64,000 nt of DNA from Streptomyces sp. NBC_00154 (GCF_026342835.1 NZ_JAPEMI010000001.1:4160501-4224500); one strand, 5' to 3'; numbered from the stretch's first letter, positions 52,260 to 61,250 are shown. Numbers and translations are program-made. The notes: generated by a model not told the origin, from the letters alone.

Positions 52260-54194
52260 CTAGGGGATCTCCACCCACTTCCCTTCCGACGGCGTCCCCT
52301 TCGCGTCCGTGACGAACAGCATGTACCACCCCGACGGAACCAGCGCCCGGTTCTTCGGCACCGTCACCGAGACGCCCCCCGCCGTCCTCCTCAGCCCCAG
52401 GTCCACCGACCGCTGGTCCGTGTCCGTCACATGTGTCACCGCGCTCGGCCGCATCAGCTTCGCCGACGTGATCGTCGACCCCTGTGAGGTCGTGAACGTC
52501 CCCGTACCGCCCCGCCGCATGCTCTTGGGCCCCGCGGTCAGCTCCGGGCGCGAGTCGCGGTACAGGTACGGCGGGGTGTAGATCTCGATGCGCTGTTCGA
52601 AGATGCCGGGGCGGGAGTCCGCCCTGTCGGCGTAGAGCGAGTCGGAGCCGAAGATCATGACGCGGCCGTCGGGGAGCAGCACGGACCCCGAGTGGTAGTT
52701 GCGGCCCACCGCCGGGTCCGCGACGCGCTTGTAGCTGTCCGTCTTCGCGTCGTACAGCCGCGCCTGCAGGATGTTCGAGCCGCCGCGCCCCCGGTAGTCG
52801 TCGGAGCCGCCGGTGACCAGCACCGAGTCGTCCGGCAGCAGTGACGCGCTCGGATAGCGGGTGCCCTCGTCGAGCGACGCGCCGTTCCTGAATTTCGGGT
52901 CGGGGTCCTTGAGGTCGACCAGCCGGGACTTCTCGCTGGACCTCTCCGACTCACCGACCCCGCCGCCGCCGATGACCATGAACTTCTCGTCCTGGGCGGG
53001 AGGCAGCCGTACCGTCGCCGATGTCTCCATCTCGTCGGCGTCGCTCAGTCCCGGGATCTTCTTGAACCTGTTGGTCGCCAGGTCCCAGATGCCGGGGTCG
53101 CGGCCGATGTCGGCGGGTCCGTATCCGGCGTTCGAGCCGGAGTAGAAGAGCTTGCCGTCGTCCAGGAGGAAGACCGCGGGGTACGTGGGGAACTTCCGGA
53201 CGATGCCGGTGTACGCCCACTTCCTGGTCTTCGGGTCGTAGATCTCGTCCTTGCCGGGCACGATCTGCCCGATCTCGTCCAGCCCGGACAGGGCGAGGAC
53301 CTTGCCGTCCTCCAGCGTGGTCAGCGTCGGATACCAGCGTGCCTCGTTCATCGGGTCGACGGTGATGTACTTCTCCGCCACCGGGTCGAATTCGTACGCC
53401 TCCCGGATGCCCTGGAAATCCTTCTTGTCGAGGGCGAGCTTCTGGGCGATCCCGTACACGTTCCGGGTGTCGGAGCCGGAGAGGCCGGAGATCCGGTAGT
53501 TGTCCTGGGTGCCCGTCTCGTACTCCGTGCCGGCCTGCTGGGACTCGACGTAGATCCGGCCGAGCCCGGGGTCGTTGCGCAGGAACGCGCCAGTCCGTTT
53601 GTCGAAGACCTTGGTGGCCTTCTCCACCAGTACCGGGTCCTTGGAGACGAATGTCTTGCCGTTCCCCTTGCCGGTGAACCGGGTGCCCGCGGGCAGGGTG
53701 ATCGGCTTGTCCGGGTTCTCGTTGTGGACGATCATCAGGCCGCCGGCCTTGGTGACATCGCCCTCGAGCTTCTCGTACCGCTTCGTGCCGCCGGCTATCA
53801 GCAGCTTGCCGTCGGGCAGCTGGGTGTGACCGGAGCAGAATATGTCCTTGGGCGTGGGTATGTTCTTGAACGTGTTGGCCCGTGGGTCCCACAGCACGGA
53901 CCGAAAGCTCTTCGCGTCGAAGTTCTTCTGGTTGTTGCCGGAGCCCGCGACGAGCAGCACCTTGCCGGTGTGCAGCAGGGCGGCGTGGATCGTATTGATC
54001 CGGAACTCGGACGGCACGTCCAGGAAGTCCCAGTGTCCGTTGGCGGCCTTGTACTCCGGTTTGTTGATCGTGTACGCGTGGTAGCGCTCGCTGCCGAAGC
54101 GGTACAGCCACGGCCCGTTCGCTCCCGAGAGCGCCAGAACCACCGCCGTACTGATCGCCATGCGGCGGGTACGGCGGCTCGGGCGGTACTTCAT
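52260..54194 (-). CDS. glxA: GlxA: galactose-oxidase-like copper radical oxidase
   Basis: 644 residues. An N-terminal membrane anchor (AISTAVVLALSGANG, about 13-27) is followed by a Kelch-type propeller and a C-terminal Ig-like domain. Copper and radical residues, by comparison with galactose oxidase: Cys120 (DIFCSGHTQ) and Tyr288 (NEARWYPTL) for the Cys-Tyr cofactor, with stacking Trp287 beside it, then Tyr500-His501 (GRNYHSGSV) and His588 (AVTHVTDTDQR). All are present, so it should be active. GlxA oxidises the CslA glucan and is needed for its deposition at hyphal tips. It overlaps cslA by 4 bp (ATGA). Confidence 0.94.
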   Translation of the reverse strand: MKYRPSRRTRRMAISTAVVLALSGANGPWLYRFGSERYHAYTINKPEYKAANGHWDFLDVPSEFRINTIHAALLHTGKVLLVAGSGNNQKNFDAKSFRSVLWDPRANTFKNIPTPKDIFCSGHTQLPDGKLLIAGGTKRYEKLEGDVTKAGGLMIVHNENPDKPITLPAGTRFTGKGNGKTFVSKDPVLVEKATKVFDKRTGAFLRNDPGLGRIYVESQQAGTEYETGTQDNYRISGLSGSDTRNVYGIAQKLALDKKDFQGIREAYEFDPVAEKYITVDPMNEARWYPTLTTLEDGKVLALSGLDEIGQIVPGKDEIYDPKTRKWAYTGIVRKFPTYPAVFLLDDGKLFYSGSNAGYGPADIGRDPGIWDLATNRFKKIPGLSDADEMETSATVRLPPAQDEKFMVIGGGGVGESERSSEKSRLVDLKDPDPKFRNGASLDEGTRYPSASLLPDDSVLVTGGSDDYRGRGGSNILQARLYDAKTDSYKRVADPAVGRNYHSGSVLLPDGRVMIFGSDSLYADRADSRPGIFEQRIEIYTPPYLYRDSRPELTAGPKSMRRGGTGTFTTSQGSTITSAKLMRPSAVTHVTDTDQRSVDLGLRRTAGGVSVTVPKNRALVPSGWYMLFVTDAKGTPSEGKWVEIP

Positions 54195-56122
54195 CGTTTA
54201 CGTCCCCCAAGGGCGATCTGCATGGTCTGGTCGTCGGCGAGCCGGCCGGGCCGCTCCTGCGGGGAGTGCGCCGGATGCGGGGCCGGTGCACCGCACCGCG
54301 GCGGTGGAGGTCCACCGCGCCGCTTCTTCTTCTCCGCGCGGACGGTGTACCGCCAGCCGAGGATCGGCGCCGTCGTGATCAGCAGGGCCAGCGCGGCCCA
54401 GGTCAGCATCGCCGGATGGCTGTGGCCGAGAGCGAAGGACGCGGTGATGGAACCGCCGAACACCAGCATGAAGAAGAGGTGGATGCGGAAGGTGCCGAAC
54501 AGCGTGTCCGGGCTGGACGAGTCGCCCTTGGGCGTCACCACGAACGAGCTCTTGCGGCGCAGCACGGCATCCATCAGAGAACGTGCGTAGATCGGAGCGG
54601 AGAGCGCGGACATCATCATGCCCGCCAGGCCGCCGGAGCCCTCGGGCTCGTGCGGCGAGACGTTGTGCCGCCGGTTCCAGATGTACAGACCGATCTGGAG
54701 CGCCGAGGCGTTGCCGTACAGCATCATCCAGACGACCGGGTCGATCTGCACACCCGAGGCGCCCATGCCCAGGAACAGCGCGCAACTGAGCGCAGCCAGG
54801 ATCCAGTTCAGGGCCGACATCGGATAGAAAATGATCATCATCGTGTAGTTGAAGAGCTTGCCGAAGGGGAGCGTCCCGATCCCTCTCCAGTACTGCTTGA
54901 GGATCGTTTCGTACGTCCCCCGTGACCAGCGCAGCTGCTGGGTGAAGAAGTCCGTCCACGCGGTCGGGCCCTCGCCGACGGCCAGCACGTCCGGGGTGTA
55001 CACCGAGCGCCAGTACCGGCCGGTGCGCGGGTTGCGGGCGCGGTGCATCTCGAAGCCGGTCGCCATGTCCTCGGTGATCGAGTCGTACAGGCCGCCGATC
55101 TGCTGGAGGGCCGATATCCGGACGGCGTTGCTGGTGCCGACGAACATCGGGGCGCCGTAGCGGTTGCCCGCGCGCTGGATCAGCGCGTGGAAGAGGAACT
55201 GCTGGGACTCGGCGGCCTTCGTGACGAACGTGTCGTAGTTGCCGTAGACCTGCGGGCCGATGACGAAGCCTACGTCCGGGTCGCGGAAGTAGCCGAGCAT
55301 CCGCTCCAGGTAGTTGGGCAGCGGTACGTGATCGGTGTCGACCGAGGCGAAGAAGTCGTACGCGCCGCCGTGCGCGTCGAGCCAGGCGTTGTAGTTGCCG
55401 TGCTTGGTCTTCGCGCGGTGCGCGCCCTTGGCCTGGTTCCAGTGCGGGACGCCCTTGCGGGAGAAGTGGTGCACCCCGAGGCGGGCACAGACCTCCTTCA
55501 CCGCGGGGTCGTCGCCCTCGTCGAGCAGCCAGACGTGCATCGGCCCGCGGTGCCGGATGCGGACCGCGGCTTCGAGGGTCTTCGTCACCATCTCCAGGGG
55601 CTCCTTGCCCGGGACGAAGGACGTGAGGAAGGCGACCCTGGTGCCGGACTCCGGCACGACCGGGACCGGGTCGCGCGCGACCAGCGTCGCGTGCGCGTTC
55701 GACAGGACATTCATCGTGCGGAAGAGCTCGATCAGACCGATCGAGACGAGCATGACGATGTCGAGGATCAACAGCGTGTCGTTCTTGACGTTCGGGTCGC
55801 GCTGGGTCCAGTGCTCCGGCTGCATCAGCCAGGCGAACAGGCCGAGCGAGACGAGCGGCGCGGCGCCGAGCAGGAGCGCCGCGCGGATTCTGTGCGGCTC
55901 CTGCGAGAGCAGCGAGCGGTACTGCACGGTGTAGGGCTTGTCCTGATCGGGCTGGGTCAGTGGCCCGGCGAGCCGGCTGTAGTGCTCGTAGTCGTAACGC
56001 GGCAGCGCCTTCTGCGGATGGCGCCGCTGTACCCCGGTACGGAGCTGCGGGGGTATCCGCAGCTGCGTGGTCCGGGAGGAGTGGTCGTTGTTCTGCCCGG
56101 CGCCAGTCGGCGTCGACGTCAT
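54191..56122 (-). CDS. cslA: CslA: cellulose-synthase-like GT2 glycosyltransferase
   Basis: 643 residues. Two spans (about 82-100 and 117-138) precede the GT-A catalytic domain. D1 is LLDEGDD (Asp201), the DxD SVDTDH (262-264), TED (350-352) and QxxRW QQLRW (395-399): a complete processive beta-glycan synthase. Further spans follow (about 418-600), then a Pro/Arg-rich tail. It polymerises UDP-glucose into a beta-glucan at growing hyphal tips together with GlxA. Its stop overlaps the glxA start, so the two are coupled. No PilZ domain is visible. Confidence 0.95.
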   Translation of the reverse strand: MTSTPTGAGQNNDHSSRTTQLRIPPQLRTGVQRRHPQKALPRYDYEHYSRLAGPLTQPDQDKPYTVQYRSLLSQEPHRIRAALLLGAAPLVSLGLFAWLMQPEHWTQRDPNVKNDTLLILDIVMLVSIGLIELFRTMNVLSNAHATLVARDPVPVVPESGTRVAFLTSFVPGKEPLEMVTKTLEAAVRIRHRGPMHVWLLDEGDDPAVKEVCARLGVHHFSRKGVPHWNQAKGAHRAKTKHGNYNAWLDAHGGAYDFFASVDTDHVPLPNYLERMLGYFRDPDVGFVIGPQVYGNYDTFVTKAAESQQFLFHALIQRAGNRYGAPMFVGTSNAVRISALQQIGGLYDSITEDMATGFEMHRARNPRTGRYWRSVYTPDVLAVGEGPTAWTDFFTQQLRWSRGTYETILKQYWRGIGTLPFGKLFNYTMMIIFYPMSALNWILAALSCALFLGMGASGVQIDPVVWMMLYGNASALQIGLYIWNRRHNVSPHEPEGSGGLAGMMMSALSAPIYARSLMDAVLRRKSSFVVTPKGDSSSPDTLFGTFRIHLFFMLVFGGSITASFALGHSHPAMLTWAALALLITTAPILGWRYTVRAEKKKRRGGPPPPRCGAPAPHPAHSPQERPGRLADDQTMQIALGGRKR

Positions 56123-56505
56123 GGGTCATCCCCCTGCACGCACTGGTCACTGCGTGATCGGTCGGTCGTCTCGTCCGCGGCGAATCCCCCTCGACCGCCG
56201 CGGGCGCATCGCTGGTGGGCCACCTTCCCCTGAGGAGTGGGATGGCGCCCTGCCGGTTGCAGGATGCCCCTCGGCATCCGTCCATGAGCGGGACCCCCAC
56301 CCCGCGGTTCCGCAACCGGAACTTCCCCCGTGCTGTCCCAACTGCGCGTGTCATCGGCCCGGTTGAAGCCGATGACCCCATGACAGGTTGTATGACCCAG
56401 GTCGTTATCGCAAGGGTGAAACAGGCTGTTAACCGGCCATATGTGCGATTTGGGTGACTCTTGCGGAGGGGCGCACGGAGGCGTACGGGCTGCGCGTACA
56501 CGAAC
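56123..56505. other. Upstream region of cslA
   Basis: 383 bp with no gene. It must contain the cslA promoter on the minus strand. I see no confident -35/-10 pair or operator, only a moderately AT-richer segment around 56390-56450. Confidence 0.5.
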
Positions 56506-56536
56506 AAGGCCCCCTCACGCTCGGTGAGGGGGCCTT
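56506..56536 (-). terminator. Hairpin terminator of tRNA-Lys
   Basis: AAGGCCCCCTCAC (56506-56518) and GTGAGGGGGCCTT (56524-56536) form a perfect 13-bp stem with a 5-nt loop, 9 bp after the 3' end of the minus-strand tRNA. The A- and T-flanked stem is a classic intrinsic terminator. Confidence 0.85.
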
Positions 56537-56545
56537 GACTCTGCG

Positions 56546-56619
56546 TGCGCCGCCAGGGACTCGAACCCCGGACCCGCTGATTAAGAGTCAGCTGCTCTAA
56601 CCAACTGAGCTAGCGGCGC
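56546..56619 (-). tRNA. tRNA-Lys (CTT anticodon)
   Basis: 74 nt on the minus strand. The acceptor stem GCGCCGC pairs with GCGGCGC followed by discriminator A. The D-arm is AGCTCAGTTGGTTAGAGC, the anticodon loop reads CTCTTAA (anticodon CTT, lysine codon AAG), and the T-arm contains GGGGTTCGAGTCCC. CCA is not encoded. No integrase or att repeat is seen nearby, so it does not appear to be occupied by an element. Confidence 0.95.
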
Positions 56620-56802
56620 CTGCTGACCTGGAGAACTCTACCCGACCTCCAGGGGTGCTTCTGACCATTTCCTGTCGATCACGGCCTGTCGGATGGTCGT
56701 TTTTTCACTTCTATCCGTCAAAATGCAATATGTCCGGTGAGTTGAAACGCTGACGCCCGTGCAGGTGTGCCCAAAGATCTTGAGAGTGCGGAGGGGATTC
56801 GC

Positions 56803-58281
56803 ATGACCGTGCCGGCCTTCGAGGAGTACGTGCCCGCCGTCGACTGCACCTGCGCGGGTTGTGCCGCCCAGCGCCGGGCCGCCGCCAGGGCTCTGCCGGC
56901 GCGGTACGGAGGACACCCCGTGGCGCATGGGGCGCGGCGCGCGCTGGTCATGGTCACGGCGGCCGGCGTGGTGCTCGGCACCGGCGTGGTCGAGGCGGCG
57001 AGCGCGGCGACCGGGCACCCCGCCGAAAGCGCCGGAGGCGCCGGGGCTGCGGGGTCCGTCGCATCTGCCCGGGCGGACCCGACGCCGACCCCGGCCGACC
57101 CGGAACAGGCTGACCCAAGTGACCCAAGTGACCCTGGCGACCCGGATCCGGCCGACCTGGCAGATCCGGGCGATCCGGCTGACCTGGCCGATCCGGAGGA
57201 TTCGGATTCGGACGACTCGGAATCCGGCAGTCCGCAGGGTGTCCCCGGCCCACTGCGGGGGAGCGGGGCCGCGGGGCCGCCATCGTCCACGGGCTCGGCA
57301 CCGGTGACGCCGAAGACCACACGGACGGACATCATCAACCGGGCAAAGAAGTGGGTCAGCCAGCAGGTCCCGTACAGCATGGCGAAGTACTGGTCCGACG
57401 GTTACCGGCAGGACTGCTCCGGCTATGTGTCGATGGCCTGGAAGCTGAGGAGCAACGAGTGGACCGGCAGTCTCGCCCAATTCGGCACCAAGATCGCCCG
57501 CGAGGAACTGCAGCCCGGCGACATCCTGCTCTTCCACAACAAGGCCAACCCGACGAACGGCTCGCACGTCACGATCTTCGGTGGCTGGACCGACTACACG
57601 CACAGCCACTACTCGGCGTACGAGCAGACGCCCTCGCACACGCGTAAGCGGACGACGCCCATGGCGTACTGGAGCCACTCCGGCAGCTACATCCCGTACC
57701 GCTACAAAGGGCTGTCCACCAAGACCGGCAGCAGCAGTTCGAAGGCGCTGTCGGCGTTCCCGGGCACCGCGAAATTCGGTCCCGGCGCCGGCAACACGTA
57801 CGTCACCCGGCTCGGCCGCATGCTCATGGACCGCGGCGGCAAGCGCTTCTACGAGGCCGGCCCGGGACCGGACTGGGGCGAAGCGGACCGGCGTGCGACC
57901 CAGACGTTCCAGAAGGCACAGGGCTGGTCGGGCAAGGAAGCGGACGGCATCCCCGGCCCGGGCACCTGGCGGCTGCTGGTGAGCGGAACGGGCCGGAGCA
58001 TCCCCGCAAGCGGCAGCGGGGACAGGGGCGGTTCAACCGCGGCTCCGGCGTTCCCGGGCCGGGACTATTTCCGGCCGGGTCAGTCCAACGGCCATGTCGA
58101 CAAGCTCGGCAGACGGTTGGTGAGGAAGGGATACGGCAAGCACTACGCAAAGGGCCCCGGCCCCCGGTGGACGGAGGAGGACCGGCGCAATGTCGAGGCC
58201 TTCCAGCGGGCGCAGGGCTGGCGGGGCGCAGAGGCCGACGGCTACCCCGGCCCGGAGACCTGGCAACGACTTTTCGCGTGA
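56803..58281 (+). CDS. NlpC/P60-like protein with two peptidoglycan-binding repeats
   Basis: 492 residues. A Cys-containing N-terminus (CTCAGCAAQRR) is followed by a hydrophobic segment (ALVMVTAAGVVLGTGVVEAA, 47-66) and a Pro/Asp-rich spacer (about 90-140) of DP repeats. The catalytic domain (about 175-310) has Cys205 in RQDCSGYVSMAW and His255 in GSHVTIFGGW, a papain-like NlpC/P60 or CHAP pair. Two similar C-terminal modules (about 325-390 and 415-490: FGPGAGNTYVTRLGRMLMDR and FRPGQSNGHVDKLGRRLVRK) are peptidoglycan-binding-like. It probably cleaves or remodels peptidoglycan near the csl machinery. GGAGGGG precedes ATG 56803. Confidence 0.85.
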   Translation: MTVPAFEEYVPAVDCTCAGCAAQRRAAARALPARYGGHPVAHGARRALVMVTAAGVVLGTGVVEAASAATGHPAESAGGAGAAGSVASARADPTPTPADPEQADPSDPSDPGDPDPADLADPGDPADLADPEDSDSDDSESGSPQGVPGPLRGSGAAGPPSSTGSAPVTPKTTRTDIINRAKKWVSQQVPYSMAKYWSDGYRQDCSGYVSMAWKLRSNEWTGSLAQFGTKIAREELQPGDILLFHNKANPTNGSHVTIFGGWTDYTHSHYSAYEQTPSHTRKRTTPMAYWSHSGSYIPYRYKGLSTKTGSSSSKALSAFPGTAKFGPGAGNTYVTRLGRMLMDRGGKRFYEAGPGPDWGEADRRATQTFQKAQGWSGKEADGIPGPGTWRLLVSGTGRSIPASGSGDRGGSTAAPAFPGRDYFRPGQSNGHVDKLGRRLVRKGYGKHYAKGPGPRWTEEDRRNVEAFQRAQGWRGAEADGYPGPETWQRLFA

Positions 58282-58307
58282 CAGAACGGAAATGACGGAG
58301 GCGGGAA

Positions 58308-60473
58308 ATGAGATCCACGGTGTCGGACAGCTCCGGAGGTCCGGAGAAAAAGAACGGGATGGAAGGAGAGCCGGTGAACGGCGGCGAGGAAATGAGGGCC
58401 GGATGGGGGCCTGGCGCGAGTGCCGACGCAGAGTCCCGCACGGGTGCCGAGCCGGGCAACGGGACGGAATCCGTCCTCGACCTGGTGCTCGACCTGGTCC
58501 CGGGCGAAGCCAAGGACTCCACCTTCGGTGCGGCCTCGGCGTCGGTATCCGTACCGGCTTCGGACCCCGCGCCGGCTTCGGTTTCTGCCCCGGTTTCGGA
58601 TCCCGTGCCGGCTGCCGAGACCGGGGCGGCATGGCCGCCGCCCGAATCCTTCGGAGCCGAGCCGGTGTCCGGCCCCGTGCTCGATGCCGCGCCTGAAGCC
58701 GCACTCGGCCCCGTGGCCGCCGGCCTGGTGTCGGTTGAGGCCGAGGGCGGAGACGTGCCGGTGTCCGGCCCCGTGCTCGATGCCGCGCCTGAAGCCGCAC
58801 TCGGCCCCGTGGCCGCCGGCCTGGTGTCGGTTGAGGCCGAGGGCGGAGACGTGCCGGATTCGGTGCCTGCCCCGGTTTCGGATCCCGTGCCGGCTGCCGA
58901 GGCCGGGGCCGCATGGCTGCCGCCCGGACCCGTCGGAGTCGAGCCGGTGTCCGACACCATGCTCGAAGCCTTGCTCGATGCCGCACCCGGCGCCGTGCCG
59001 GCTTCGGTGTCTGCCCCGGTTTCGGTTTCGGTGTCTGCTCCGGTTTCGGACCACGTGCCGGTTTCGGTGTCTGCCACGGTTTCGGACCCCGTGCCGGGTG
59101 TCGAGGTCAGGGCCGTATGGCCCCCAGAATCCGTCGGAGTCGAGCCGGTGACCGACCCCGCGCCCGCTGACCTGCTCGACACGGCGCCCTACACCGTGCC
59201 CGACGGCGTGCCTGACGCCATGCTCGATGCCGTGCCCGACACCGTGCCCGAGACAGTGTCCGACGCTTTGCTCGATGCCGCACCCGCCGCCCTGACGTCC
59301 GTCGGAGCGGAGGCCGCGGCCGGAGCCGCGGGCGACGGTGCGGACGGCGACGGCGATGCCCGGTCGGAGACCGGGCGGCAGCAGGCAGTCAGCGTCAAGG
59401 AGCTCACCGAGGCCGTCCCCGTGCACGTCCTCGTCCGTGACGACTCCGCCAAGTCCCCCGCCGATCCGGCGCGGCAGGACGGCGGCGGGGGGAAGGCGAC
59501 GGGTGTACGGCGGGCGCCCGTGGCCCGCAGGGGGCAGGTGCAGGCCCCCACCCGTCCCGCTCCGGCCGGGGATCCGTACCTGACCGAGAAGCCGGGGCCC
59601 GCACTGCCCGGATGGATCGCGGTGCTCACCGGGCTGGTCGGGGTCATCGGCGGTGGCGCCGTGCTGTGGTGGGCCGGTGCGGTGCCGCGTGGCGTGCTCG
59701 CGCGGGCCGGGATCGATGTGCGCCCGTACGACGGGATCGGCCCCGGGGCCTGTGCGGAGCTCTTCCTGCTGCTGATCCTGGTGCTCGTCGCGCTCGGCGG
59801 TCTGGGCCGCGGGCGGGTCGGGAGCGCGTGGGTGCTGACGCTCTTCGGTGAGTACCGGGGGAGCGTGCGCCGGACCGGGCTCGTCTGGACCAGTCCGCTG
59901 CTGCTGCGTCGCCGCGTCGACGTACGGCTTCGGCACTGGCGCAGCGAACCGCTGCCCGCTGTGGACGCGAACGGTACGGCGCTGCGCGTCGTCGTCCTCG
60001 TCGTGTGGCGGATCAAGGACACGGTGCGGGCGACGTTCGGGGTGACTGACCACGAGGACTATCTGCGCGAGCAGGTCGTGTCGGCGATTGCGCGGGTCCT
60101 CTCGCAGCTGCCCGCCGACGCCTTCCACGAGGACGCGCACACCCTGCGCAACGCGGAGGCGGTCGGTGACGCGCTGACCCTGACGCTGAAGGCGGAATGC
60201 GAGCCGGTGGGCATCGAGGTGTACTCCGCACAGCCGACCGGTATCGAGTACGCGCCGGAGGTCGCCGCTTCCATGCAGCGCCGACGGATCGCCGCCATCG
60301 ACGCCCAACACCGCGACAGCGTGCTGACTTCCGTGGTTGACGCGGTGGACGACACGGTCAGCCGGCTGACCGCGCGAGGCCTCGTGACGCTCGACGACTA
60401 CGAACGGAAGGCGCTGGTCAAGGACCTGACGGTGGCCTTCTACACCGGACGCACCAGTGGGGAAGGCTCCTGA
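58308..60473 (+). CDS. SPFH/Band-7 protein with long repetitive N-terminus
   Basis: 721 residues. Residues 1-390 are low-complexity, rich in Ala/Pro/Val/Ser/Asp (units such as APVSDPVPAAE and VSVEAEGGDVP), and include an exact 32-residue tandem duplication. Two membrane spans follow (GWIAVLTGLVGVIGGGAVLW and CAELFLLLILVLVALGGLG). The SPFH domain then covers about 505-715: RVDVRLRHWRSEPLPAVDAN, VVVLVVWRIKDTVRATFGVT, LREQVVSAIARVLSQLPADA. SPFH proteins build membrane microdomain scaffolds. The long N-terminus is unusual, and may lie in the cytoplasm or outside. GGAGG precedes ATG 58308. Confidence 0.83.
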   Translation: MRSTVSDSSGGPEKKNGMEGEPVNGGEEMRAGWGPGASADAESRTGAEPGNGTESVLDLVLDLVPGEAKDSTFGAASASVSVPASDPAPASVSAPVSDPVPAAETGAAWPPPESFGAEPVSGPVLDAAPEAALGPVAAGLVSVEAEGGDVPVSGPVLDAAPEAALGPVAAGLVSVEAEGGDVPDSVPAPVSDPVPAAEAGAAWLPPGPVGVEPVSDTMLEALLDAAPGAVPASVSAPVSVSVSAPVSDHVPVSVSATVSDPVPGVEVRAVWPPESVGVEPVTDPAPADLLDTAPYTVPDGVPDAMLDAVPDTVPETVSDALLDAAPAALTSVGAEAAAGAAGDGADGDGDARSETGRQQAVSVKELTEAVPVHVLVRDDSAKSPADPARQDGGGGKATGVRRAPVARRGQVQAPTRPAPAGDPYLTEKPGPALPGWIAVLTGLVGVIGGGAVLWWAGAVPRGVLARAGIDVRPYDGIGPGACAELFLLLILVLVALGGLGRGRVGSAWVLTLFGEYRGSVRRTGLVWTSPLLLRRRVDVRLRHWRSEPLPAVDANGTALRVVVLVVWRIKDTVRATFGVTDHEDYLREQVVSAIARVLSQLPADAFHEDAHTLRNAEAVGDALTLTLKAECEPVGIEVYSAQPTGIEYAPEVAASMQRRRIAAIDAQHRDSVLTSVVDAVDDTVSRLTARGLVTLDDYERKALVKDLTVAFYTGRTSGEGS
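58662..58857 (+). repeat. Exact 96-bp tandem duplication inside the SPFH gene
   Basis: Bases 58662-58757 are repeated without change at 58758-58853, with four further matching bases. The unit encodes 32 residues beginning PVSGPVLDAAPEAALGPVAA, so the frame is kept. Perfect identity, including third codon positions, points to a recent duplication or gene-length variation between strains. Confidence 0.95.
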
Positions 60474-60518
60474 TCGCGCCGTCGTACTGCCTCCGCGGGT
60501 AACCGGAATCCCACTCCC

Positions 60519-60534
60519 ATTGGTCTGGACATGT
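60519..60534. promoter_or_regulatory. dre-like site 1 (DasR/HutC type) upstream of the LPMO
   Basis: ATTGGTCTGGACATGT matches 11 of 16 bases of the DasR consensus AGTGGTCTAGACCACT. It is spaced 40 bp, about four helical turns, from the stronger site 2. Confidence 0.45.
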
Positions 60535-60558
60535 TCATGCCCTGTCAATAATCTAAGG

Positions 60559-60574
60559 CTTGGTCTAGACCGCA
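60559..60574. promoter_or_regulatory. dre-like site 2 (DasR/HutC type) upstream of the LPMO
   Basis: CTTGGTCTAGACCGCA matches 12 of 16 bases of the DasR consensus and contains the palindromic core GGTCTAGACC. It lies 60 bp before the LPMO ATG at 60634. Confidence 0.65.
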
Positions 60575-60633
60575 CCATCACGCGCGCAGCAGTGCTCATG
60601 GAACCTCCCCCACGTTCTTGAGGAGCGACAGCA

Positions 60634-61224
60634 ATGCGTAAACGGGCGAGCGCGGCCGTCATAGGCCTCGCCATCGCGGGCGTCTCGATGTTCGCGACGA
60701 GCAGCGCAGGCAGTCACGGCTACACCGACAACCCCATCAGTCGCCAGAAGCTGTGTGCCAACGGCACCGTCACCGGCTGCGGTGCCATCCAGTACGAGCC
60801 GCAGAGCGTCGAGGCTCCCAAGGGCTTCCCGGCGGCGGGTCCGGCCGACGGCAAGATCTGCTCCGGCGCCCACGACAACTTCGCCGCACTGGACGATCCG
60901 CGCGGCGGCAACTGGCCCGCCACCAAGGTCACCGCGGGTCAGGGCTTCAGCTTCCGCTGGCAGTTCACCGCCCGCCACGCCACAACCGACTTCCGTTACT
61001 ACATCACCAAGAACGGCTGGGACCCCACCAAGCCGCTCACCAGGGCGGCGCTGGAGTCGCAGCCGTTCATGACCGTGCCGTACGGCGGTCAGCAGCCCCC
61101 GGCCACCCTGACCCAGCAGGGCACCATCCCCACCCAGAAGACCGGGCGGCACATCATCCTGAGCGTCTGGAACATAGCGGACACCGGGAACGCGTTCTAC
61201 GCGTGCTCCGATGTTCAGTTCTGA
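60634..61224 (+). CDS. lpmP: AA10 lytic polysaccharide monooxygenase
   Basis: 196 residues. The signal peptide ends SSAGS-HGYTD, exposing His28 as the mature N-terminus. His28 and His115 (FTARHATTDF) form the copper histidine brace, and Phe188 (NAFYACSDV) is the usual axial residue. HIILSVWNIADTGNAFYACS is the conserved end of the family. No extra binding domain is present. It oxidatively cleaves crystalline chitin or cellulose. Its place near the csl genes matches the LPMO named lpmP in the S. coelicolor csl neighbourhood. GAGGAG precedes ATG 60634; two dre-like boxes lie upstream. The symbol rests on synteny recalled from memory. Confidence 0.9.
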   Translation: MRKRASAAVIGLAIAGVSMFATSSAGSHGYTDNPISRQKLCANGTVTGCGAIQYEPQSVEAPKGFPAAGPADGKICSGAHDNFAALDDPRGGNWPATKVTAGQGFSFRWQFTARHATTDFRYYITKNGWDPTKPLTRAALESQPFMTVPYGGQQPPATLTQQGTIPTQKTGRHIILSVWNIADTGNAFYACSDVQF

Positions 61225-61250
61225 CGCCTAGTCAATTAACGTGCGGCGCC

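Noticed and set aside
56546..56619. tRNA-Lys as an integration site
   Set aside because: No integrase, no repeated tRNA 3' end and no mobile genes lie on either side; neighbours are conserved csl-region genes.
58242..60674. An 810-residue minus-strand open frame opposite the SPFH gene
   Set aside because: It is a shadow of the repetitive high-GC coding strand. The composition (Arg/His/Gly-rich repeats) has no domain, while the plus strand holds a clear SPFH domain.
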